Source: CALKWS01 sp035302405 (lineage in GTDB: Bacteria; Actinomycetota; Actinomycetes; Actinomycetales; Beutenbergiaceae). From it: DNA of 5,260 nucleotides. Positions 1 through 4,518 of this stretch are shown here, piece by piece; positions within the stretch are counted from its first letter, which is position 1; every line of letters starts with the position of its first letter. The notes beneath the pieces are model-generated. The model made no database searches and was not told the DNA's origin. It was given only the letters and a program-made list of their open reading frames with translations. The stretch covers positions 1 to 5,260 of the forward strand of contig DATGSR010000113.1 in NCBI GenBank assembly GCA_035302405.1, read 5' to 3'. A program made the translations under genes and the position numbers.

Positions 1-2
1 GT

Positions 3-17
3 GACCGGTGCCCGGTC
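3..17 (-). terminator. Possible weak hairpin terminator after yccF
   Basis: A short perfect inverted repeat (GACCGG, 3-nt loop, CCGGTC) lies 27 nt beyond the yccF stop codon in the direction of transcription. It could act as a U-less actinobacterial-type terminator. The stem has only six base pairs, and the window ends before any downstream sequence can be judged. Bases 1-43 hold no other gene that I can support. Confidence 0.25.
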
Positions 18-43
18 GAGCGGCGTTCGGCCCGTCGGCGCTG

Positions 44-454
44 CTACATGCCGTAGGCGGCGAACGGGCGGTCGGAGGGCACGATCTGCTTGCCCAGCGG
101 GGTCAGCGTGACCGGAATGATCTTCAGTTCGGCGATCGCCAACGGGATCCCGATGATGGTGACGGCCATCGCCAAGGCGGAGACGATATGCCCGATGGTC
201 AGCCAGATGCCGGCCACGATGATCCACACCACGTTGCCCAGGGCCGAGCCGACACCGGCCGTAGGACGGTCCACGACGGTGCGGCCAAAGGGCCAGAACA
301 CGTAGTTGGCGATCCGGAACGAGGCGATGCCCCAGGGGATGGTGATGATGAGGATGCAGCAGATCAGCCCGGCCACCAGGTACGCCAGCCCCAGTGGGAT
401 GCCGGCGAAGATGAGCCAGATGATGTTGAGCACCACATTGAGAAACGTTCGCAC
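44..454 (-). CDS. yccF: YccF-family inner membrane protein
   Basis: This is a 136-residue, very hydrophobic protein of the YccF (DUF307) family, whose biochemical role is unknown; it should sit in the cytoplasmic membrane. Two copies of the family repeat are visible. Repeat one (about residues 7-61) has the hydrophobic stretches NVVLNIIWLIFAGIPLGLAYLVAGL and ICCILIITIPWGI, then NYVFWPFGRTVV. Repeat two (about 73-125) has GNVVWIIVAGIWLTIGHIV and AVTIIGIPLAIAELKIIP, then LTPLGKQIV. The shared pattern is Asn-x-x-Trp, Ala-Gly-Ile, Thr-Ile-x-x-Ile-Pro and Pro-x-Gly-(Arg/Lys). The length is close to that of E. coli YccF. The start is GTG at 454; no in-frame ATG or Shine-Dalgarno sequence lies upstream, but a GATAAT box sits 6 nt before it, which suggests a leaderless mRNA. 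It is separated from ilvC by a strong hairpin, so it is probably its own transcription unit. Family assignment is firm; function is not known. Confidence 0.9.
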   Translation of the reverse strand: MRTFLNVVLNIIWLIFAGIPLGLAYLVAGLICCILIITIPWGIASFRIANYVFWPFGRTVVDRPTAGVGSALGNVVWIIVAGIWLTIGHIVSALAMAVTIIGIPLAIAELKIIPVTLTPLGKQIVPSDRPFAAYGM

Positions 455-460
455 GTGGTC

Positions 461-466
461 ATTATC
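461..466 (-). promoter_or_regulatory. Candidate -10 box for a leaderless yccF transcript
   Basis: On the minus strand GATAAT, one base from the TATAAT consensus, ends 6 nt before the yccF GTG codon. That spacing places the predicted transcription start at or next to the first base of the start codon. No Shine-Dalgarno sequence is visible, which fits a leaderless mRNA. The hexamer about 17 nt further upstream (TACCCC) does not resemble TTGACA, so the promoter call rests on the -10 box alone. Confidence 0.4.
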
Positions 467-518
467 CGTCGCGTAGCGAGCCTGGGGTATCGGGGAGTTC
501 CCTGACCCTCAACGCACT

Positions 519-556
519 CGGGCCGGCCGGCTCCCGGATGGGAACCGACCGGCCCG
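519..556 (-). terminator. Hairpin terminator at the end of the ilvBNC operon
   Basis: A nearly symmetric hairpin begins about 30 nt after the ilvC stop. The outer stem is eight perfect pairs (519-526 CGGGCCGG with 549-556 CCGGCCCG). It continues with one mismatch, three pairs, one mismatch and four pairs (TCCC/GGGA), closing on a 4-nt GGAT loop. The sequence that follows in the minus direction (AGTGCGTTGAGGG) has no U run. Such U-less, very stable hairpins are common putative terminators in actinobacteria. It separates the ilv operon from yccF. The rest of the 131-bp gap holds only the yccF promoter candidate. Confidence 0.7.
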
Positions 557-585
557 GATGTCAGATTGCCGCGATCGGGAAGGTC

Positions 586-1614
586 TCAGCGCGCGGCTGT
601 GCCCTCGGTGTAGTCGCTGTCGGTGGGCTTGACCCAGGCGAACAACTTACGCAGTTCCTTCCCGGTGGCCTCGATCGGGTGCTTCTCACCCTTGGCGCGC
701 AGTTCCTTGAACTCCGGCGCCCCGGCGTTCTGGTCGTCCATGAACCGCTTGGCGAATGCGCCGTTCTGCACGTCCGCCAGCACCGACTTCATGTTTTCCT
801 TGACCCGCTCATCGATCACCCGCGGACCGGAGACGTAGTCGCCGTATTCGGCGGTGTCGGAGACCGACCAGCGCTGCTTGGCGATCCCGCCCTCGTACAT
901 CAGGTCCACGATCAACTTCAGTTCGTGCAGCACCTCGAAGTAGGCCACCTCCGGCTGGTAGCCCGCCTCGGTGAGCACCTCGAAGCCATACTGGACCAAC
1001 TGGGAAGTTCCGCCGCACAGCACCGCCTGCTCGCCGAACAGGTCGGTCTCGGTCTCTTCGGTGAAGGTGGTCTTGATGCCGGCGGCGCGCAGCCCGCCGA
1101 TCGCCTTGGCGTAGGACAGCGCCAGCGGCCAGGCCTGGCCGGATGGGTCCTGCTCGACGGCGACGATCACCGGCACCCCGCGACCGTCGACGTACTCCCG
1201 CCGCACCAGGTGACCCGGGCCCTTGGGGGCCACCATGATCACGTCGATCGACTCGGTGGGCTTGATGAACCCGTACCGGATGTTGAACCCGTGGCCGAAC
1301 ACCAACGTGGCGCCCTCACGCAGGTTCGGAGCGATCTCTTCTTCATACACCTTGGCCTGGACCTGGTCCGGGGTGAGGACCACCACGACGTCGGCCTCGG
1401 CGGTGGCGGCGGCTACGTCGAGCACCTTCAGGCCCTCATCGGTGGCCTTGCCCGCCGAGGAGGATCCTTCCCGCAGGCCCACCCGCACATCCACACCGGA
1501 ATCGCGCAGGTTCAGCGCATGTGCATGGCCCTGGCTGCCGTAGCCGATGACGGCGACCTTCTTGCCGGCGATCAGGGACAGGTCGGCGTCGTCATCGTAG
1601 AAAAGTTCCGCCAC
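586..1614 (-). CDS. ilvC: Ketol-acid reductoisomerase (class I, NADP+)
   Basis: This 342-residue enzyme carries out the second common step of branched-chain amino acid synthesis. It shifts the alkyl group of acetolactate or acetohydroxybutyrate and reduces the product with NADPH, using two Mg2+, in the cytosol. The N-terminal Rossmann domain shows GYGSQG at 24-29, followed by LREGSSS (47-53) with the Arg and Ser residues expected for the NADPH 2'-phosphate. GHG at 107-109 includes the conserved His108, and KGPGH is at 131-135. The C-terminal knotted domain carries the metal ligands Asp191 and Glu195 (TDLFGEQ) and Glu227 and Glu231 (FEVLHE), plus Ser252 in WSVSDTAEYGDY. The length fits the short class I form. 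The start is GTG at 1614: homology begins exactly at M-A-E-L-F-Y, with GAAGGAGA six bases upstream. An extension to 1746 would add about 44 low-complexity residues. It is the last gene of the ilvBNC operon. Confidence 0.97.
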   Translation of the reverse strand: MAELFYDDDADLSLIAGKKVAVIGYGSQGHAHALNLRDSGVDVRVGLREGSSSAGKATDEGLKVLDVAAATAEADVVVVLTPDQVQAKVYEEEIAPNLREGATLVFGHGFNIRYGFIKPTESIDVIMVAPKGPGHLVRREYVDGRGVPVIVAVEQDPSGQAWPLALSYAKAIGGLRAAGIKTTFTEETETDLFGEQAVLCGGTSQLVQYGFEVLTEAGYQPEVAYFEVLHELKLIVDLMYEGGIAKQRWSVSDTAEYGDYVSGPRVIDERVKENMKSVLADVQNGAFAKRFMDDQNAGAPEFKELRAKGEKHPIEATGKELRKLFAWVKPTDSDYTEGTAAR

Positions 1615-1756
1615 AGTGGCTCTCCTTCGGTTGGTTACTTTCGTTGGCTCCGGCCCGGGGCCGGGGGTTGGTGTGCAGGGCATTGACGGCCGAGCCCGGA
1701 CGGCCCAGGCCTCTGCTCCGCGCGGCCAGTGCCCCTCCGGCCGCACGGCGGCCGCC
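1615..1756 (-). other. Hairpin-rich ilvN-ilvC spacer
   Basis: This 142-bp non-coding spacer is unusually long for the operon, where ilvB and ilvN are only 10 nt apart. It holds three inverted repeats. The first is 1738-1754 (CGGCCGC/GCGGCCG, 7 bp, 3-nt loop), starting 2 nt after the ilvN stop. The second is 1688-1705 (GGCCG/CGGCC, 8-nt loop). The third is 1650-1664 (CCGGCC/GGCCGG, 3-nt loop). None is followed by a U run. They may act as a processing site, an RNA-stability element or a partial terminator setting the IlvC to IlvBN ratio; this is inference. I see no convincing -10 box for a separate ilvC promoter. The frame stays open through the spacer, but its product is low-complexity and rich in Pro, Arg and Gly. 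Confidence 0.5.
1621..1628 (-). promoter_or_regulatory. ilvC ribosome binding site
   Basis: GAAGGAGA on the minus strand, six bases before GTG 1614, is a good Shine-Dalgarno match. It fixes the ilvC start against the longer in-frame alternative. Confidence 0.8.
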
Positions 1757-2281
1757 TCAAGCGGTGCGGGAGATCCGCTCCAGTGCGCGGTCCGTCATCG
1801 AGCGTGGCCCCCGGGCCACCGCCACGGTGCCGGACTGGACGATCTCGCGGACCCCGTAGGGTTCCAGGGCGGTGAGCAGCGCCTTGATCTTCTGCTCCCC
1901 GCCGGTGGCCTCGATGGTGACCGCCTCGGGGGTCACGTCCACCACGTGGGCGCGGAAGAGTTCGACCACCTGCAGCACGGCCGTGCGGGAGACGTCGTCG
2001 GCCTTCACCTTGACCAGCAACAACTCGCGTTGTACCGAGTTCTCCGGCGCCAGTTCCACGATCTTGATCACGTTGACCAACTTGTTCAGTTGTTTGGTCA
2101 CCTGCTCCAGGGCATTGGACTCCACGTCCACCACCACGGTGATCCGGGAGATCTCCTCATGCTCGGTGGGGCCCACCGCCAAGGAGTGGATGTTGAACGC
2201 ACGGCGGGCGAACAGCGCCGCCACGCGGGTGAGGACGCCGGGTTTGTTCTCTACCAGCACCGAGAGGGTGTGTCGGGACAT
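1757..2281 (-). CDS. ilvN: Acetohydroxyacid synthase small (regulatory) subunit
   Basis: This 174-residue regulatory subunit activates the IlvB catalytic subunit and confers feedback inhibition by valine. An N-terminal ACT domain spans about residues 4-76 and includes the family signature ENKPGVLTRVAALFARRAFN. Gly15 in NKPG and Asn30 in AFNIHSL match the positions implicated in valine binding in E. coli AHAS III. The C-terminal small-subunit domain covers about 80-158 and ends in EPYGVREIVQSGTVAVARG (140-158). The length is typical for actinobacteria. The start at 2281 (MSRHTLSVLVENKPG) is chosen because GAGGAAA lies 5 nt upstream and homologues begin close to HTLSVLV. An in-frame ATG at 2299 would add six residues and overlap ilvB but has no good ribosome binding site. 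The ribosome binding site overlaps the ilvB stop, suggesting translational coupling and balanced subunit synthesis. Confidence 0.96.
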   Translation of the reverse strand: MSRHTLSVLVENKPGVLTRVAALFARRAFNIHSLAVGPTEHEEISRITVVVDVESNALEQVTKQLNKLVNVIKIVELAPENSVQRELLLVKVKADDVSRTAVLQVVELFRAHVVDVTPEAVTIEATGGEQKIKALLTALEPYGVREIVQSGTVAVARGPRSMTDRALERISRTA

Positions 2282-2286
2282 AGGTG

Positions 2287-2293
2287 TTTCCTC
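2287..2293 (-). promoter_or_regulatory. ilvN ribosome binding site overlapping the ilvB stop codon
   Basis: GAGGAAA lies 5 nt before ATG 2281. Its first two bases are part of the ilvB TGA (2292-2294), so ribosomes finishing ilvB sit on the ilvN initiation site. It decides the start against the upstream in-frame ATG at 2299. Confidence 0.75.
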
Positions 2294-4133
2294 ACTCATC
2301 GCGCTCGAAGTCCGGGGTGATGCCGCGGGCATACTGGATGTCATCGTTGGAGACCCCGGCCGCCACCATCGGCCACACCATGGCATCGGCGCTCACCACG
2401 AAGTCCACCACCACGGGGCGGTCGTTGATCTCGTTGGCCTGGTTGATCACCGCGTCCACCTCGCCGGCGGTCTCACACCGCAGGCCCACCGCGCCGTACG
2501 ATTCGGCGAGCTTGACGAAGTCCGGGATGCGCTTGGTGCTGTGCCCGGTGTTCAACTCGGTATGGGAGTAGCGCTGGTCATAGAACAGGGTCTGCCATTG
2601 GCGCACCATCCCCAACGAGGAGTTGTTGATCACCGCCACCTTGATCGGGATCCCCTCGATGGCGCAGGTGGCCAGTTCCTGGTTGGTCATCTGGAAGCAG
2701 CCGTCGCCGTCAATCGCCCAGACCAACGCGTCCGGGCGGGCGACCTTGGCTCCCATCGCTGCGGGCACGGCGTAGCCCATGGTGCCCAGCCCACCGGAGT
2801 TCAGCCAGGTGCGCGGCTTCTGATAGCGGATGAACTGGGCTGCCCACATCTGGTGCTGGCCCACCCCGGCGGTGTAAATCGCATCCGGGCCGGCGATTTC
2901 ACCGAGCCGGGAGATCACGTGCTGGGGGGCGAGTAGACCGTCCTCGGTGGGCGTCCAGCCCAGCGGGTAGGTCTCGCGCAACTGATCCAGGGTGCGCCAC
3001 CACCCGCCCAGATCCGGTTCGCCGTGCTGGGCGTGTGCAGCCTCCAGCGCGGTGTTCAGTTGCCGCAGCACTTCCTTCAGGTCGCCCACGATCGGCACGT
3101 CGGCATGCCGGTTCTTGGAGATCTCCGCGGGGTCGATGTCCGCGTGCACCACGGTGGCCCCAGGGGCGAAGGAGTCCAGTTTGCCGGTCACCCGGTCATC
3201 GAACCTGGCGCCGAGGGCCACCACGAGGTCCGCCTTCTGCAGGGCGGCCACCGCCGCGACGGTGCCGTGCATGCCGGGCATCCCCAGGTTCTGCGGGTGC
3301 GCGTCGGGCACCACGCCGCGGGCCATCAGCGTGGTGACCACCGGGGCGCCGGAGGCGTTGGTCAGTTCCACCAATTCAGAAGCGGAGTCGGACCGTACCG
3401 CTCCCCCGCCCACGTACAGCACGGGCCGCCGGGCGGTGGCCAGCAGGCGGGCCGCTTCCCGGACCTGCTTGCCGTGCGGTTTGGTGATCGGACGGTAGCC
3501 GGGCACGTCCAGTGCGGCCGGGGGCCAGGAGAAGTTCATCATCTCCTGCATGGCGGACTTGGCGATATCCACCAGCACCGGGCCGGGCCGCCCGGTTTGG
3601 GCCAGGTGGAAGGCCTCGGCGATCCGGGCCGGGATCTCCTCGGCGTCGGTCACCAGGAAGGAGTGCTTGGTGATCGGCATCGTGATGCCGACGATGTCGG
3701 CTTCCTGGAAGGCGTCGGTGCCGATCATCGGCGCGGCCACCTGCCCGGTGATCGCCACCACCGGCACGGAGTCCATGTGGGCATCGGCAAGTGGCGTGAC
3801 CAGGTTCGTGGCTCCCGGTCCGGAGGTGGCCATGCACACCCCGACCTTCCCCGTCGCCGCAGCGTAGCCGGTGGCCGCGTGTCCGGCGCCCTGCTCATGG
3901 CGCACCAGGACGTGCCGTAGTTTGCGGGAGTCGAACAACGGGTCGTACACCGGGAGGATCGCCCCGCCCGGGATCCCGAAGACGACTTCGGTGCCGACTT
4001 CTTCGAGGGCGCGAACGACCGCCTCCGCGCCCGTCATCTGCTCCACCGGGCTGGGCACCACATCGTTCGTGCTCTGCAGCGCCGGCTTGGGCGGGTGTGT
4101 ACGCGGCGGGGCCGGGTGCGGAACCTTGGCCAT
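2292..4133 (-). CDS. ilvB: Acetohydroxyacid synthase large (catalytic) subunit
   Basis: This 613-residue ThDP- and FAD-dependent enzyme condenses two pyruvates to 2-acetolactate, or pyruvate with 2-ketobutyrate to 2-aceto-2-hydroxybutyrate. These are the committing steps to valine/leucine and isoleucine. The Pro-rich N-terminal tail (1-33) is followed by the pyrimidine-binding domain (about 34-200), with catalytic Glu80 in VRHEQGAGHAATGYA, SGPGATN (104-110) and IGTDAFQEADIVGI (137-150). The central FAD domain runs to about 365, with ARFDDRVTG (309-317). The pyrophosphate domain follows, with the ThDP motif GDG (476-478) to NN (503-504) and GMVRQWQ (508-514). All hallmark residues of a true AHAS are present, which argues against other ThDP enzymes such as glyoxylate carboligase or acetolactate-only ALS. 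ATG 4133 has AGGAGG just upstream. An earlier in-frame ATG at 4178 lies inside the attenuator hairpin and is unlikely. It is the first structural gene of ilvBNC, controlled by the leader before it. Confidence 0.97.
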   Translation of the reverse strand: MAKVPHPAPPRTHPPKPALQSTNDVVPSPVEQMTGAEAVVRALEEVGTEVVFGIPGGAILPVYDPLFDSRKLRHVLVRHEQGAGHAATGYAAATGKVGVCMATSGPGATNLVTPLADAHMDSVPVVAITGQVAAPMIGTDAFQEADIVGITMPITKHSFLVTDAEEIPARIAEAFHLAQTGRPGPVLVDIAKSAMQEMMNFSWPPAALDVPGYRPITKPHGKQVREAARLLATARRPVLYVGGGAVRSDSASELVELTNASGAPVVTTLMARGVVPDAHPQNLGMPGMHGTVAAVAALQKADLVVALGARFDDRVTGKLDSFAPGATVVHADIDPAEISKNRHADVPIVGDLKEVLRQLNTALEAAHAQHGEPDLGGWWRTLDQLRETYPLGWTPTEDGLLAPQHVISRLGEIAGPDAIYTAGVGQHQMWAAQFIRYQKPRTWLNSGGLGTMGYAVPAAMGAKVARPDALVWAIDGDGCFQMTNQELATCAIEGIPIKVAVINNSSLGMVRQWQTLFYDQRYSHTELNTGHSTKRIPDFVKLAESYGAVGLRCETAGEVDAVINQANEINDRPVVVDFVVSADAMVWPMVAAGVSNDDIQYARGITPDFERDE

Positions 4134-4137
4134 CGCT

Positions 4138-4143
4138 CCTCCT
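4138..4143 (-). promoter_or_regulatory. ilvB ribosome binding site
   Basis: A full AGGAGG on the minus strand, 4 nt before ATG 4133, is the strongest Shine-Dalgarno match in the window. It lies downstream of the attenuator, so ilvB is initiated independently of the leader peptide. It selects ATG 4133 over ATG 4178. Confidence 0.85.
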
Positions 4144-4161
4144 GTATTCAGCCGGACAATG

Positions 4162-4194
4162 AAAAACCCCTCGGCCATTGTGGCGATCGAGGGG
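4162..4194 (-). terminator. Intrinsic terminator of the ilvB attenuator
   Basis: The transcript reads CCCCTCG (4194-4188), a 3-nt bulge, GCCA, a 3-nt loop, TGGC, then CGAGGGG (4173-4167), directly followed by five U (4166-4162). This is a textbook factor-independent terminator with seven outer and four inner pairs. It lies between the leader peptide stop (4218) and the ilvB start (4133), where it would abort transcription when branched-chain aminoacyl-tRNAs are plentiful. It is the only hairpin in the window with a real U tract, whereas the probable terminators after larB and ilvC have none. Confidence 0.9.
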
Positions 4195-4240
4195 CGCGTG
4201 TGGGTGGGTACGTTGAGTCAGTCCGCCGCGCACACGCGCC
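4193..4240 (-). promoter_or_regulatory. Candidate antiterminator stem of the ilvB leader
   Basis: The ten bases at 4231-4240 (transcript GGCGCGTGTG, inside the leader peptide codons for Arg-Arg-Val-Cys) pair perfectly with 4193-4202 (CACACGCGCC) across a 28-nt loop containing the leader stop. The distal arm shares 4193-4194 with the 5' arm of the terminator, so the full stem removes the two terminator pairs next to the U tract. A ribosome that reaches the stop would cover part of the proximal arm and leave the terminator free. A ribosome stalled at the first Val codons would leave the arm open. The two structures overlap by only 2 nt, so its role as antiterminator is inference. Confidence 0.6.
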
Positions 4241-4274
4241 GGATAAGGACGACTCGCACGTTCCCGTTTCCCAT
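4218..4274 (-). CDS. ilvB leader peptide (attenuation)
   Basis: This 18-residue ORF reads MGNGNVRVVLIRRVCAAD and ends in TGA. Six residues are branched-chain: Val6, Val8, Val9, Leu10, Ile11 and Val14, with a solid Val-Val-Leu-Ile run (GTC GTC CTT ATC at 4242-4253). All three end products of the ilv pathway are sampled, as expected for ribosome-mediated transcriptional attenuation. It stands immediately before a U-tailed terminator and the ilvB gene. The function is established for other ilv leaders, including that of the Corynebacterium glutamicum ilvBNC operon; here it is deduced from the layout. The only Shine-Dalgarno-like bases (AGGA, 8 nt before ATG) coincide with the predicted -10 box, so the peptide may instead be translated from a leaderless transcript. 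The Arg-Arg-Val-Cys codons double as one arm of the 10-bp stem, which may explain those residues. Confidence 0.85.
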   Translation of the reverse strand: MGNGNVRVVLIRRVCAAD

Positions 4275-4281
4275 GGCTCTG

Positions 4282-4312
4282 ATCCTAAACCCGGCCACCA
4301 CCCTGCTGACAA
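4282..4312 (-). promoter_or_regulatory. Predicted ilvBNC promoter
   Basis: On the minus strand a TTGTCA -35-like hexamer (4312-4307) is followed, after a long 19-nt spacer, by TAGGAT (4287-4282), which fits the actinobacterial TANNNT -10 pattern. The -10 box ends 7 nt before the leader ATG, so transcription would begin at or next to that ATG. An inverted repeat GACA-N4-TGTC (4308-4319) overlaps the -35 region and could be an operator. The spacer is longer than ideal, so the -35 assignment is weaker than the -10. Confidence 0.45.
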
Positions 4313-4425
4313 AACTGTCTCACATAGTGGGCAACGGCTTCACAGTATGGACATCGAGTTCGCCCGCATTCAACACGCGTCCGCCCACATCCGACAACCG
4401 CGGGCGGAGCAATCCACCTCACACG

Positions 4426-4443
4426 GCGCTTCCGCGGAAGCGC
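4426..4443. repeat. Perfect 18-bp palindrome
   Basis: GCGCTTCCGCGGAAGCGC is identical to its own reverse complement. It lies about 150 bp upstream of the ilv leader ATG and 75 bp beyond the larB stop. It could be an operator for a dimeric regulator or a second, back-up terminator for the lar transcript; neither flank has a U or T run. I do not recognise it as the site of a named regulator. Confidence 0.6.
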
Positions 4444-4476
4444 GGAACCTTCACTATCGCGCCATCCTGCAAGCAC

Positions 4477-4502
4477 GCCGGTAGCCGGGCAGCCGGTAGC
4501 CG
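4477..4502. repeat. 11-bp tandem direct repeat
   Basis: GCCGGTAGCCG occurs at 4477-4487 and again at 4492-4502, a 15-nt period with 4 nt between the copies. The second copy forms most of the loop and part of the distal arm of the hairpin after larB. It may be a local duplication or give an alternative fold. Confidence 0.6.
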
Positions 4503-4513
4503 AGGCTGCCGGC
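4484..4513 (-). terminator. Hairpin terminator after larB
   Basis: The arms 4504-4513 (GGCTGCCGGC) and 4484-4494 (GCCGGGCAGCC) form ten pairs with one bulged base and a 9-nt loop, beginning 5 nt after the larB stop. There is no U tract (TACCGGCGTGCTTG follows), so it is an actinobacterial-type putative terminator closing the lar transcription unit before the ilv promoter. Confidence 0.6.
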
Positions 4514-4518
4514 GGATT

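Larger units (their letters stand above)
4275..4518. other. Intergenic region between larB and the ilv leader
   Basis: These 244 bp contain the larB terminator-like hairpin, an 11-bp direct repeat, a perfect 18-bp palindrome and the predicted ilv promoter. A 45-codon plus-strand ORF (ATG 4347 to TAG 4484, beginning MDIEFARIQHASAHI) also fits here. It lacks a Shine-Dalgarno sequence, a promoter and a family I recognise, and its third-position GC (about 73%) is lower than I would expect for a gene here, so I do not call it. A minus-strand frame at 4285-4476 with a CPYC motif is similarly unsupported. Confidence 0.6.

Noticed and set aside
538..1686. 382-codon plus-strand open frame opposite ilvC
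   Set aside because: It is the antisense shadow of ilvC. The product is His/Gly/Leu-rich with no recognisable domain, and the opposite strand encodes a complete reductoisomerase.
1615..1746. N-terminal extension of ilvC to 1746
   Set aside because: The extra 44 residues are low-complexity, homologues begin at MAELFYDDD, and a clear Shine-Dalgarno precedes GTG 1614.
1872..2936. 354-codon plus-strand open frame opposite ilvN and ilvB
   Set aside because: It is antisense to two firmly identified genes and their junction, with no recognisable protein family.
4134..4178. ilvB start at ATG 4178 (N-terminus MAEGFFIVRL)
   Set aside because: This ATG lies inside the attenuator hairpin and has no ribosome binding site, whereas ATG 4133 has AGGAGG right before it. 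The added residues are encoded by terminator and U-tract sequence.
4134..4300. T-box or other metabolite riboswitch in front of ilvB
   Set aside because: No T-box consensus or known aptamer was seen, and the peptide ORF plus terminator layout accounts for the region.
4285..4476. 63-codon minus-strand frame with a repeated CGRTR and a CPYC motif
   Set aside because: It overlaps the ilv promoter and the 18-bp palindrome, has no ribosome binding site, and the cysteine pattern matches no family I recognise.
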